64,000 nt of DNA, from contig JAVTVY010018869.1 of NCBI GenBank assembly GCA_036873755.1, positions 17,261-81,260 of the forward strand, in the 5' to 3' direction. The translations under genes were made by a program, and so were the position numbers. This DNA is from Hanleya hanleyi (taxonomy: Eukaryota > Mollusca > Polyplacophora > Lepidopleurida > Hanleyidae). Shown here piece after piece: positions 9,564 to 21,596 of this stretch (its first letter is position 1; every line of letters starts with the position of its first letter). Under the pieces are notes generated by a model. It searched no databases, was not told where the DNA came from, and saw nothing but the letters and a program-made list of their open reading frames with translations.

Positions 9564-9745
9564 GGCGTTGAGACGGACGTTAAGGCGTAAAGATAGGGCG
9601 TTAAGGCGTTGAGACGGGCGTGAAGGCGAAACGACGGGCGTCACTAGTCATTAGTGGCAATTCCATGGAATATATAGAAAATCAGAGCTTCTGAGCTATT
9701 TCACTAGGGCGTTGAAGCGTTAAGCTAGGCGTTGGCGGGCGTTAC
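9564..9745. repeat. Right part of the GGCGTTGAGATA minisatellite
   Basis: Repeats of 'ggcgttgagacggacgttaa' and variants run to about 9650. A gap follows, then a short continuation at 9705-9745 ('gggcgttgaagcgttaagctaggcg'). Confidence 0.7.
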
Positions 9746-9826
9746 TGTCCATAAATGCAAGCGTATCCTAAAGACGTGCACAGTTGACGTTCCATTCAGC
9801 AGACACTCTACCACGATGCCCACGAC

Positions 9827-10175
9827 TTGTGTACGACTTGTTCGAAGCCCTTTCATCGCCTGGACAGTTTACGTCGTCACACACGTGCACGCTATGAAGT
9901 ACCCACGTATACATGTGCAGAGTGTGATATAGCCTTTAATCATCCCAGTCAGTTGAGACGTCACCAAAGTGTCACACACGGATATTTCAGTTCCCATGGA
10001 AATGCATCCTCGAATGGAAGAACCCATGGAGGTTGATCTGCCGTCCCGAATTGAAGAGCCGATGGAGATTGATTCCAGTGTCGAGGAGCCCTTCCATCTC
10101 CCTTCCCTGCATCCTCGATTGGAGATCGATCCGCGGCCCCGAATTGAAGAGCCGATGGTTACCAGCAAGTTCTGA
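9827..10175 (+). pseudogene. C2H2 zinc-finger fragment with acidic repeats
   Basis: The frame starting at 9827 shows CTTCSKPFHRLDSLRRHTRA, a finger whose last histidine is missing. A complete finger follows: CAECDIAFNHPSQLRRHQSV plus TH (C-x2-C-x12-H-x4-H). The frame closes at 10036. The overlapping frame 9969-10175 then gives a repetitive acidic stretch with three RIEEPME-like units (MEEPMEVDLPSRIEEPMEID). Fingers followed by an acidic repeat probably formed one protein, now split by a frameshift. I cannot name the family. It lies just to the right of the split minisatellite. Confidence 0.45.
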
Positions 10176-11015
10176 GTTGACCTACTTTTGATGAAAATTT
10201 CTGGTGATTTGTGATGAAAATCACTGGTGATTCTGACTTGGGCTGTGTCCATCTTAATATAGGCAGGATTTCAACTTGGGGGTGGGGGATTTCCAAGAGT
10301 TCAGTTCGCGTCGGAGTCCTGATGGCTACCCTACTTCTTTAGGTCATGTGACGTTCAGAAATAGAAATTTCAATATATTTCTACGAAGTAGGCTCTCGTT
10401 TTCAAATTGTCCGGTAATGAGAGAGTCAGTCAGTCAGTCAGTCCATCCGAATCCTTCTCCGGCAAAATAAGGAGAACCGTTGACATTAGAACCTTGATTT
10501 TTGGCCTGAACGTGCATTAGGGGATTTTTACCAGCAAGTTCTGAGCTGACCTACTTTTGATGAAAATTTGACTTACTTAGGTGACCTATAAACCTCGAAA
10601 TTGGCAAAGACATGGCGTAATGCCTCCTAAGACAATGGAAATGCGCTTAATTAGGTCAATGTTAGTGTGACCTAATTTCTGATCCAATTTCTGACCTAAT
10701 TAGATGACCTAGAAACCTCGAAATAAGGTGACCTATAAACCTCGAAAATGGCAAAAACATGTCCTAATGCCTCCTAAGACCATGGAAATGCGCTTAATTA
10801 GTTCCATGTCAGTGTGACCTGACCTAATTGGGTCAAGGTCAATGTGACCTACTTTCTGACCCAATTTCTGACCTAATTAGGTGACCTAGAAACCTCGAAA
10901 TTGGCAAAAACATGTCGCAATGCCTCCTACGACCATGGAAATGGTCAGTCTTAGGTCACGGTACAAACTTAAATCTTATCAAACCCTACTTCGTAGGTCC
11001 TGTGACGTTAGTCAC
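10159..11015. repeat. Dispersed repeat with ~150-bp tandem units
   Basis: A 45-bp stretch starting 'accagcaagttctgag' occurs at about 10159 and again at about 10529. From 10570 to 10950, units containing 'cctcgaaattggcaaa', 'atgcctcctaagaccatgg' and many TGACC half-sites repeat about three times. The ends share 'ccctacttc-ttaggtc-tgtgacg' (10330 and 10985). A (GTCA)n run lies at 10425-10445. Confidence 0.65.
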
Positions 11016-11019
11016 ACTG

Positions 11020-12330
11020 CTCATGTACTAATAACGCATATGCAGACTAAGGAGGGATCTCCGAATATCCGCTGTAATTGTACTTTCGTTCGTAACTAAT
11101 AAAACAAATTGTGCAATAATTAAGCACTATCAACGAAATAGTTTGTAGTATCTGCTCCGGACAGTTTAAGCAGCGTACAGATAAAAAAACCTCACTTAAG
11201 ATAATGAAGAATGTCTTGGTCATAGCGAAAATCATGGATTGGGGTAGGTTTGATAAAAGAAGAATTCTACTATTTTTCCAATCAGTTTAATTGACAAGAC
11301 TTGTTTTATTCAGGAAAAAATACTGAATGTCGTTACATTGATTACTGCTTGAATTACATGACGTTATGAAGTTGGTGTTTTGGAATGACGTCCTTTTTGT
11401 GATCTATATAAGAAGTCCATTAGAATTATGCGTTTATTTGTTCAGCGGAAATGTCGAAATGCTCGATACATTTCTTCCTAGAGTTTCAAATGTGTCTAAA
11501 TATGTCTAACTATCCTCTGAGACAGTAGCTTGCCATTTATCTTGATCATAAAGTTTTGCAAGTGAGAACAAGAACTAAAATCAACGGTATCAGTGCCCCA
11601 CCAAAACACTGGGAATTATATTTACTAATTGCTAGTAAATAATGTTGTTTGAATGGATATAACCTATTTGTATTCGATCAACAACTTCAAGGTACCGGTA
11701 TAGAAAATGTTGCAAAACGTTCCATTATACATGGATATGTCTTGCATTTAATGGTAGGATATGAATAGTTAAACTAGTCTAAAGCAGGTCAATTTTCTGT
11801 ATCTCTTTAAATTATATGGGCGGACGTGGATCTCCGCATGAACTTTGACCCCCCTATGACCGAACCTGAGGTCAACGGGTCTCCCGCTAGTTAGGCATAC
11901 AATAGCATTGTTATCACGAATGGAAGAGGTCAACCGGAAATGACGTAATCAATACCCACAATACCACGGTCGATATCTCGCTAATGACAGGGGCGAGAGG
12001 TATGGGATTTAAAACAGGAGCTTTGGGGGGTGTGGACGGTGGTATTACGGTGAAGTGTCGAAATATGGGGTCTCTATATATGACCCCATGCTTTATATAA
12101 AAATACACCAAGGTCCGAAACGCACTTTGGGTGAAACGAGAAATAAACGGTTTACCTCAAAACAAAATACATCAGCATATTCTACAATTGTCACTATATA
12201 TATTCCCGTCGTCAAATTAGTAAATTTGTGCAATTTTATACCTTTGCCGTGTGATTCAAAATCCAGCCTGACTGTCCATTCAACCCGGCAAAGCGAGATG
12301 ATGGTCCGCTTCTTTCTCAATTCTGATTGG
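11020..12330. other. No gene recognised
   Basis: Mostly AT-rich with short frames only. I see no conserved domain, RNA gene or clear repeat here. Confidence 0.45.
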
Positions 12331-12831
12331 TTAGCTGATCAGTGTGTGACCTCTCTTGCTGGAGGCGTGTCGCGACTGACCATCAGCAGATTTGCCAGAG
12401 GTGACGTCATCCAATCTCTCCATAACCATCACTGGATTTGTCTTCTTTCCTGTACCGTCAGATGCAAACAAAGGGGTAGTAGGGCTGGGCAAAGGTTCTA
12501 TATTTCTGGGGGTCCAGTGGCATGGATCTTTGAATCTGCTCGCTATCGTAAGAGCAGGAGTTTGAGCAAAATAACCTATTCCTGTCCCAGGGACAATAGA
12601 GCCAGAGGCGTAAAATCACACAAGGTAAGCTTCGAATAAATCCTCGGGCCAATATTGATAAGCAGTGCGCTCAGTGAACTGGTCGCAAAGATGGTCACGA
12701 CACGGCGGGTAAGCTGAATGAGGATCAAAATCTGGCCTGTACTCAAAAGGACACTTCCCGGCGGTTGTATTATAGACAACTTGGACACCTTCTAGAGGAC
12801 TTTCGCGCTGTAGAAAGGACAAACTCCACAT
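12331..12831 (-). pseudogene. Unrecognised 167-codon frame broken by one TGA
   Basis: From the ATG at 12831 the minus strand is open for 71 codons. After a TGA at 12616-12618 the same frame stays open for another 94 codons to a TAA at 12331. The first part has a rather gene-like composition with aromatic and cysteine residues (KCPFEYRPDFDPHS, TAYQYWPEDLFEAYLV). The second part is Thr, Pro and Ser rich (SGSIVPGTGIGYFAQTP, then DPCHWTPRNIEPLPSP). I do not recognise it. It could be a pseudogene with one stop, an exon pair or chance. An opposite-strand frame at 12055-12639 overlaps it and looks like a shadow. Confidence 0.3.
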
Positions 12832-12964
12832 ATATCACGGAGCATTTTCAGAACACTACAGTAAAGGAGAGGAAAAGAAACAGGAAATACTATGGGATAT
12901 TTGAATTTCTTGTTAAGTAAAGGAAACATGTATTATTTAAGAAGGGGTAATGACGTAAAACTTA

Positions 12965-13425
12965 AGAAAAATAATTTTGCAAGGCCCCGTAAGTGAATCG
13001 GCACAAAACACTCCCAAGCGATAACGTATACCAAATTTGGAAGAATCCGTTCAGGTTTTCAAAAGTTATTCTCGGAAACTCAGTTTTAACTTGATCTCCT
13101 ATAGGCGGATTGGCAGGAAATACAATCCCCAGTGAGAACTTGAGGGAAGGTACCCATATATCATTGATTTGGAAGGAATCCGGAAACGGTATTTTAACTT
13201 GACCCACAAATGGCGCCATCTTTAGTCGGATTGCCACGAAAAACAATCACAACCGAGATCTTGAGGCAAGATTCACCGACATATCGAAATAGAAAACTGA
13301 ATCTGTTCAGTTTTACCAAGAAGTAGCTTCACCTATAAGCAGATCGACATCAAAAACAATCCCAAGCGAGATCTTCAGACAAGGTACACGTACATCAAAT
13401 TTAAAAAGAATCCACTCAGGGCATT
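12965..13425. repeat. Degenerate tandem repeat, units of about 120-180 bp
   Basis: Words such as 'caatcccaagcgagatcttcag', 'gaatccgttcagg' and 'ttttaacttga' recur three to four times with much divergence. Single degenerate units also appear at 14380-14750. No coding sense found. Confidence 0.55.
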
Positions 13426-13624
13426 TCATAATAGTTTACCGTTTGTAGCTGATGTGATGTTTACAAATATGCCATGTTGCTCTGGCAAGTGTGAAGCTGA
13501 ACAGATTTGTTTTGTCTGAAGTTGCAAACTTGCAAGTTAAACTTCGACTGTCATGCTGATCTCTGATAATGGGCTCTCAAACATCCACTCAACCAGTGAG
13601 AATCATAGAAACACACCAAATGAA

Positions 13625-14545
13625 ACAACCTGTAACCATCTGGGCCATCTATACGCCGTAAGACTGACCATGGGATCGTGTGTATCCATTTTCAGCCTAC
13701 TTTCGGCAACTGCAAGAGGGAATTTCCAGAAATCAACACCACGTGACTTCGTCAGCCAATCAGCTAAAATCTACCGACGTAACCGCAAACATTTGCGTTC
13801 ACTTCGCCATCCATAAGATGGCTTGCGAACCGTGTGCCTCCATTATCGCGGAGCGATATCCGGTACTTTACCGGATTCTGTTCGGCCTTCATCCGGCGGA
13901 AAATAGACTCGAGAAATCTGATAAATTACAGGTTTTTTATACCACTTCGGAAAGAGATATTGACTGGGCTTACAAAATATATAGGTATGAATAACTTTCG
14001 TATCATCCAAGAGGTGTGGTACCGGTAGATCTGTCATTTTGAACAAGTAGGACATCACTTGACTCGAAAATGGCGTGTTACGTTGGGGTTACGTCGGTAG
14101 GCTTTAGCTGATTGGCTGACGAAGTCACGTGGTATAGGTTTCTGGAAATTCCCTCTTGCAGTTGCCGAAAGTACACATGTAGGCTGAGAATGGATACACA
14201 CGATCCCAGGTTCAGTCTTCCCGCGTATAGATGATCCAGATGGTTACAGGTTGAACCCCAACGTAACCCGCCATGTTCGAGTCATGTGATGTCCTACTTG
14301 TTCGAAATTACAGATCTACCACAGCTCTTGGACGACACGAAAGTTATTCACACCTTTTTATTTTGTAAGCCCAGGCAATATCTGTTTCCGAGGTGGTTTG
14401 AAAACCTGTAATTTATCAGATTTCTGGAGTCTGTTCTCCGCCGGATGAAGGCCAAACAGAATACAGCAAAATACCGGATATTGCTCCACGAAAATGGAGA
14501 CACACGATTCGCAAGCCGTCTTATGGATGGCGAAGTGTACGCAAA
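13625..14545. repeat. Interlocked inverted repeat A-B-A'-B'
   Basis: Block A (about 13625-13790, with 'cacgtgacttcgtcagccaatcagct') returns inverted at about 14085-14260. Block B (about 13800-14080, with 'ttcggccttcatccggcgg' and 'aacaagtaggacatcac') returns inverted at about 14265-14540. The order is A, B, A inverted, B inverted, not the simple mirror A-B-B'-A'. The 104-codon frame at 13680 and the 123-codon minus frame at 14348 fall on these repeats and are probably not genes. Confidence 0.7.
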
Positions 14546-14559
14546 TGCAAATGAAATAA

Positions 14560-15265
14560 ACCTGTTATTGGATGTTGGCAACTTCAGATAGGAGGTGCAA
14601 TTCAGTCTAGGCATATAATTTCTTGTCACTGAAAGATATCTTGGTAAATTATTATGAAATCCCCTGAAGTCCGGAAACGCAACTTTGAATTGGCCCTCAT
14701 GTGGCAGATCAGCATGCAAAACAATGCCAAGAGATATATAGCGTCCTAAGTGTACGGAAGTGTACGCTATCTATGCAAATGGTAATATGGAAATTGGTAC
14801 CCAAAACAGAGACAGAAGCAATACGCAAGTTGATTGACGAAGGCGTTCGGAAGTTATATTATTGAAAAGCCATTCAAAAGTTATAACAGAAAAGAAAAGT
14901 GGCAAAAAAGAACAAGCAGAAGAAAGCAGGAACTGACAAACACATAGTAGCTTGTTTCTGTTGATCGGTGGCATATGTTTAGCACACTCAACAGCTCGAG
15001 CCACGTCTCTTAATCTCCGAGAGGTTGGATGGATGATTTGAATAAACAATCCAATTGACAACCCATCACTAGGTTCCGGTAATTTACACGAGATTTATTC
15101 AGTCGTCTCTCTATGACTTGGTGCCGATTGAAATTTAGATTTGAATTGTCTCGGTTTGTTAATATATGTGAACATCGCCCCTCCATGGAATTCACAGTTA
15201 GTGAACATTTTGATGAGCAGGACCTGTTATTCCCATGTTATGTAGCCATTTAATTCCATAAAAAT
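14560..15265. other. No gene recognised
   Basis: Contains single degenerate units related to the 12965 repeat in its first 200 bp. I see nothing else that can be supported. Confidence 0.4.
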
Positions 15266-15271
15266 TTATAT

Positions 15272-15320
15272 CCACTTCGGCTTCCACAGCTCCCACTTTG
15301 AGCTGTGGGAGCCGAGGTGG
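15272..15320. repeat. Snap-back hairpin at the head of the tRNA-like sequence
   Basis: The arms 15272-15292 and 15300-15320 match at 19 of 21 positions around a 7-base loop. The right arm is the start of the tRNA-like sequence, so the hairpin is an inverted copy of its 5' end. Confidence 0.8.
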
Positions 15321-15401
15321 CCGAGTGGTCTGGACCGCTTGCATTTACTGCTGGTAATTTGGTGCCAAACTCTGAGGGCGCGGGTTCGAGCCTCGCACGG
15401 T
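15311..15401 (+). repeat. tRNA-Leu/Ser-like relic or SINE head
   Basis: It has a clear RNA polymerase III A box (TGGCCGAGTGG, 15318-15328) and B box (GGTTCGAGCC, 15383-15392). The spacing fits a class II tRNA with a long variable arm. The T arm pairs (GCGGG with CTCGC), but the seven bases at the two ends do not pair as an acceptor stem, and the anticodon arm is not convincing. It is therefore more likely a tRNA-derived SINE head or pseudogene than a working tRNA gene. Confidence 0.6.
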
Positions 15402-15419
15402 ACTGACCCATCCAGCACT

Positions 15420-16145
15420 AATACAGTGTATTTGTGCTTTATCAAGAAAGTGACATCCTAAAATAACTGGATATGAATTCTACGTTCTTTCTAAAAGGTA
15501 TTAGTATATATCCATAAAAGTTGTTTCAGTACCTCGAAGGAAGTATTTAAAATTCCACGAAAAAATTTATTTTGTATCACCAATTGGATTCGTTTTAATG
15601 AGAATTGAAAGAGAAAATCAATTATCTGCTAAGAGATATTGATTTAATTTGAGAACATATATCGCTTTTTTTCTTGGAAAAACACAATACATGTAGTTCT
15701 CGCCTGGTGACTGCTGGACCAGTGAACAAGAAACCAGGCAAACCAAACAGTCAAAAGGAGAGAACAATGGAGGTTCACCATTTGTGTTCGATAGAAAACC
15801 AGTGCATACATAAAGGGAAAAGCCAAACTCTCTAGTTGCTTCCTCCAGCCAATGAATCTGCAATAGAAATTCTAAATGTTGCATTAATGGAATTTTGTAG
15901 AATTTGTAAGAGTTCTACTTTTTTTAACACATATATGCTTCGAAACCAAGAAAAAGTAGGAAAGAAGAAAACAAAGCACATTGATTTGAAATGTACATTG
16001 TATTTGGTATCCAGCTATTTAACATACATGTACATAGTAAACAAAGTATTTTATGACCAATAATAATAAGCACTTTTGATATGAATGGGACAAATCATAA
16101 TCCCGAACTTGCACATTACTGAGAGAACAAAGAAGAGTCTGTGCA
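15420..16145. other. No gene recognised
   Basis: Short frames only; no domain or repeat recognised, although the part next to the tRNA-like head could be the body of a SINE. Confidence 0.4.
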
Positions 16146-16149
16146 GTGA

Positions 16150-16350
16150 TCTGTGACTTCAGCTGATCAGCTGCTGGTTTGTATATTTTTTCACTGCACC
16201 TCGTCTTTTAACCTGGCAGATTATTTTGATAAGTGACAGAATTTGATATGCATTTACATTTTCCCAGTATTCAAAGAAAGTGTTATTATGCTTAGTATAA
16301 TATACAATTTGGCACATATGACAAGAAAATATGCAAGCTACCACAGCTTC
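16150..16350. repeat. Half copy of the inverted-repeat element at 35.1 kb
   Basis: Shares 'acttcagctg', 'ctggtttgtata-ttt-tcact', 'cccagtattcaaagaaa-tgt-attatgctta' with 35080-35340, the last in inverted orientation. It looks like a diverged member of the same small element. Confidence 0.5.
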
Positions 16351-16354
16351 AAAA

Positions 16355-19190
16355 TATTCTCCTATGTTAAAAGATAGTACAAATTAACTAGAGCCTTAGG
16401 CACTGAAACGGGGCTATTTAAATGTAAAATAGGCTGTTGGAGTAATTCCACTAACTCTTTGATGTTCAGTCCCATGCCGAAGAGCCATACAATTTGTAGT
16501 CTCGCACATTTCTCTCAACAAGGATCTCTAGTGCATTAGTGTAATTGTACACAATTTAAACAAATAACTTGTGACCGATGGGACAGACATTTATTATGAA
16601 ACCGACCTGATGAAATGATAAATAACGTCTTCTCTGCATGTTACCAATATTTATAAAATATTATACTTTTTTCAGATTATAGAAAGCATATCCTTTAGCA
16701 GTATTAAAATGACAAAAAATGAGTATTGAGATACAATTTAAAATCCTCATGGTTAGATGGACTGGAGCTATGCTGGGATGCATCCTCTCATGGTATCATA
16801 TTATATACATGTACCTCCTCCTGCCAGTACGCCCCTAGTTTGGAAGGTTACAAATTCTGACAATGGTTGTTATATTATGCAGACTTGTACATGTAGATCA
16901 TGATGACTTGGAGTTTGACCCTATCAATTGAACCTATCAGCTAAGTGAACCAAGCCACTGACCTAGGTCATGCATGTGTCTGTTCTCTAAATGGCATAGA
17001 GGGTCTGGTGGAGGGGATGTTTGTGTATAAGTCCCCAAGTTACATACTGAGAATACAATTTCTGCAAGAGTGGAAGCCTAGAAAATTAGAATTTCTTGCC
17101 AACATGGCAAACATATAACTCTGCCTTAATCTATTTTCTTCTGTATATATTAAGTGCACTAAATAAAGTATTTATCAACCAGCGATTTATGACATCCTTT
17201 CAGCAAAACTCTCTAAGTTAACCTCTGAATAGTATCCATTTTGTATTCATGCTCTAAAGCAGGAAAACTCTGTGAAAATGACATATGAACATATATAAGA
17301 ATAGCAGAAAATATTTAACTTCACTAATATAGACCAGATGAAACAAAATCTAGCCAAAATAGTTGACCAAACTATCTGCAGTAGCTGAAGAACTTGAGGA
17401 CTCTTTTCTTCTGCTCTTCCTCTCAAAGCCTAAAGCAGTTAAATAAACAACTGGTCACCCTGGCAACCTGTGCTCAAATTTTTCCTCACTATAAGACAGG
17501 ACCATTAGTCCCTACGGGTCTAAATCGCCCCGTAAAATATATGAACCAGATAGGTTCCACTTTGTTCTCCAAATAATGTGCAAGTCACAGATTCAGTTTA
17601 CACTACAATAAATATGGCAGAGATTCACCTAACCTTAATTCTCCTCATCTAAAATTCACAGAAAGAAACTACATGTAGTCCAGTGAGGTACAGATTGCAT
17701 AGACTTGACTAGAAAATAGATATACCACAGGTATATTTCTTAACCGCAAAGGAGAATATCCATAAAATAATTTAGTATTAATATACACATATTATGAGGG
17801 TGACCAACTGTTTTTCCCAAAATCAAAAGTGTGCCAGAATTAATAATACAGAGAAAGTATGCATGTGTGCAGTATATTTGTTTTAACAGGTTTCTCATAA
17901 TTTGGTGAGTAGAATGAAAATACATGAAATATCATGTGCAATTCACCTTTTAACACCATGGTAACATAGCTATAGCACAGAATATACTTCCAATCTTCTA
18001 CAAACATAAGTAACATTTTGAAATATTATCTAATCTGCATATTATGCTTTCTGGCACGCTTTTAATTTTGAAAAAAATACAGATGACCATCTTCGTTCAC
18101 AGTAGCCTTTGAGTCATGTTGAACATAAATTGGAGTATTGCACCATGGTACTAGTAGATAGTAAACTTGTATCATGAGATTCTTTCTCTTAATACATGAT
18201 TATCCTATAAAGAATAGAAACTAAAAACTCGTAATACATATTTAAAGTTACATATGAGCAGCAAAGAGTAATTGTTTTCATTTAACCATCATACCCTGTA
18301 TCACAATCAGACCTACCATTGGTCTTCTGTTAAAATATACTGATCCACACAATGTATAACTTGAAATATTATGTTCAGCCTGGTCTGACAAGTTGCACAA
18401 ATGTTACCAGAAAGTCAACATGGTGAACCTATGGCACATACTTTCTTTTCAGAATTGTTTTTGAGATAACAATAAGGCTTGAATACTAATCCTTGGACAA
18501 TCTTTCCTCATTTAACCTTTTCTGTTGAGTCATATTCATAGGCTTTATCAATGCCCCTTTCCTGATATACATTTAAACAATGGGCTGACCCTCTATAAGG
18601 ATTCTTGCATTTAACTGGTGGCAACTGGCATATTTTTGATTTAAGTCGCCAAAATTATCATGACTACCATATTCACACCTGTAAAAATATTAATCATAGA
18701 AAATAAATAGGTTATAGGCAGACATGAAAAACTACGAACCAGAAATGTATACATCAGTTCATATTGTTAATTAATAGTGACAGAGGGGCAATGAGAATGT
18801 AAAATAACTCAAGAGTTCTCTCTTAATCTCAATTTATCATGATTTTATTTACATGATTTTATAGCTATTATGAATTCTTTTGATTCCTGACCCAGTTTAC
18901 TGTTGGATTACTCATTTCAGAAGAGTATTTTAGAAGAACAGCTCAAGTGAATAGGGTCTACAATAACAGAGACACTCTGGAGTTCACAGAAATTCACAGC
19001 ATGCAGAATGACCATTTTACATCTTTTCATAGTTGTCACCAAGGAAGGTTTGTTAGGATAATCCTCACCTTGTATGCATCAAGCATTCATGATACATCCT
19101 CCAATAATTCCAGCCCATGTACAGGGAGTGGAATTTCCCAACAAAAAATCCGGGTTAATCAAATTTATCAAAACAGGGAACTTCAAGTTG
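16355..19190. other. No gene recognised; AT-rich DNA downstream of ACOT9
   Basis: Rich in TACATGTA-type words, with only short frames on both strands. I found no exon with convincing splice sites and no RNA gene. Confidence 0.45.
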
Positions 19191-19729
19191 ACATAATGGT
19201 CAACAAGAGCCCAATGGGCTTCAATATACGCCCGTATATCTGGAATTACACTGGCCTGAATTTCAAGGTTGTTCAATGGCCCAATTGGTAGCTAGCAATC
19301 CAGAGAAAGGTCTACGAGTTTGTGCTTCTGAGAATGTAACATATTTCACATCTTATATTGAATGATAAACTTAAATGGTCTTAACTCTTGGTAAATAGGC
19401 GACCTTGAAACAAGAGCTGAGAGCTCACATATCTCACACTGAAATCAGCAATAGTCAAGCACAAGAAAATAGTAGTTTCCTTCATGTGAAGTAAGTGATG
19501 AAGTAAACCTTTGTTCTAGAGTTAATAAATAGGTATAAAGTTCATAAAGGACCCCTCTCCTCGTTAAATTAGTAAATGTATAGTTTTAATTTCACAACAA
19601 TTTAACTGAATGTAGCTGTTTCTTACATGTATCAAACATGGGAGACAACTTCACAGGACAAATGCCATATACATGTAGGGGAGACAATTCTGAATATTCC
19701 AACCTAACGCATATAGTTAGCTAAACTTG

Positions 19730-21105
19730 ATTCAGTTTTGGAGGACTGTGACCTTGACCTTTGCCAAATTGATCTCAAAATGAACATGACTCCTCTTTGG
19801 TACCAATCCATACGCTGAAACTAGAGATATCGCATGGACAGCAGATGTTAATGGATGACGGGCCAGAACGCAATATCGCATTACATGGCCTCCTCTTCGA
19901 CAGGCATAAGAAAATGGGACTTCTAATGATTTCTCGATTTTGGGGTCACAATGACCTTGACCTTTGACCCAAATTTTGGTATGTACCACATCATGTCCCT
20001 TGATGTATCTACTGCCACAAAAAATAGTTTTTTTTAATGATTTCCTGATTTGAGGGACACAGTGACCTTGACCTTTGACCTGGACCTAAATTTTGGTACA
20101 TGACACATCGTCTTCCCTCAGTGTATCAATAGACACAAAACAGGATTTTTAACAATTTCATGATTTTGGGGGTCACAGTGACCTTGACACATCATGTTCC
20201 CCTAATGTATCTACTGACACCAAAAAAAGTAATTTTTAAAGATTTCTTGATTCTGGGGTCACAGTGACCTTGACTATTGACCTTGACCTAAATTTTGGTA
20301 CATGACAAGTCGTCTCCCCTTAATATATCAATGGATACAAAAAAACATGATTTTCAACAATTTCAGGATTTTGGGGTTAGTGACCTTGACCTTTGACCTT
20401 GACCTACATTTTGGTATGTGACACATCGTCTCCCCCTAATGTATCTGGTGACACAAAAAAGTTATTTTTAAAAAATTTCCTGATTTTGGGGTCACAGTGA
20501 ACTTTGACCGTCGACCTTAACCTAATTTTTGGTATGCGACACTTCATTTCCCCCTATTGAATCAACCCGCAAAAAATTAGAAATTTAATTATTTCCTGAT
20601 TTTTCGGTCACATTGACCTTTGACCTCTGACCTCGACCTACATTTGGTATGCAACACATCAGAGAGTCCCCCTAGGGCATTCACTCTATCACCAAAACTA
20701 GAACTGCAGATACAAAAAAAATAAATGATTTCCTGATTTTCAGGCAACAGTGACATTTGACCTCTGACCTCAATATCGGTATGCAACACATCGTCTCCAC
20801 CTAGTGTATCCACTCACAAAAAATTGCAACTATGAATGGAAAACGTTCACAGATATATACTGGACACGAACACTTCATTGATTTCCTGTTTTTCAGACCA
20901 GTGACCTTTGACCTCTGATATCGAACTTCATTTTTGTACGTGACACATCGTCTCCCCGTAGGGTATCCACTCACCAAAAATTGGAAATGTAGATAGAAAA
21001 CTGTCACAGATATAGACCGGACACGAGGGACGGACAGACAGATCGACAGACAGGCGGATACCGGCATCACATAATACGTCCGCCTTTTTGGCAGGCGTAT
21101 AAAAT
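19730..21105. repeat. ~115-bp tandem array rich in TGACCTTTGACCT
   Basis: About ten diverged units, each with 'tgattt-gggtcacagtgacc', TGACCTTTGACCT or TGACCTTGA, then 'ttggtatgtgacacatcgtc-cccc' and 'tatc-a-tgacac'. The array ends in 'gacagacaggcggata' and 'ataatacgtccgcc...ggcgtataaaa', a tail I associate with mollusc repeats. It lies downstream of the ACOT9 polyadenylation signal. Confidence 0.8.
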
Positions 21106-21475
21106 CATGCAGATTATCTTTTCATTACTTTTATAGCTTTAGAGACTGGCCAGATATGAAGATGACTGACTGAATTTTGCCTTTACAGTAGGTACCTCAA
21201 GATGTGTGGGTTGAGGTATAGAATGTTAATAATTCTAAAACAGTAACACAGAAAGACTATTTAATTAATGTTGGTTAATTTATAGGAAACATTAGCATAT
21301 GGCTAATTTAACGAAAAAATTCAAAATTCCTTGTCAAATACTGACAGGAGGCCTAGCAGGGATACCAAATAGGACTCCTGTATTGGATTCCAGTCAGCAC
21401 AAATAAATATGGAATGGATTTATATGGTCATGGTCATCCGATGTAGCTCTTCATACATGTGATACATTATACAAC

Positions 21476-21481
21476 TTTATT
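21476..21481 (-). terminator. Polyadenylation signal AATAAA of ACOT9
   Basis: AATAAA on the minus strand, about 115 bases after the ACOT9 stop codon. Position and strand fit; no other support. Confidence 0.5.
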
Positions 21482-21596
21482 TATTATTTTTTTCTTGAAT
21501 ATTGTATAATTGCCTTGTTTTTATCATGTCAACAAACTATAGCTCCTCTGTCACTTTCTTGCTATATTGGACAAATTTCAGAAACCAAAATTTAGC

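Noticed and set aside
12055..12639. Plus-strand frame of 194 codons
   Set aside because: No recognisable domain, atypical composition, and it overlaps a more gene-like minus-strand frame.
13680..14719. Frames of 104 and 123 codons in the inverted repeat
   Set aside because: The same DNA occurs inverted and diverged with the frames not preserved; probably repeat shadow.
15311..15401. Functional tRNA gene
   Set aside because: A and B boxes are good, but the acceptor stem does not pair and no convincing anticodon arm is seen.
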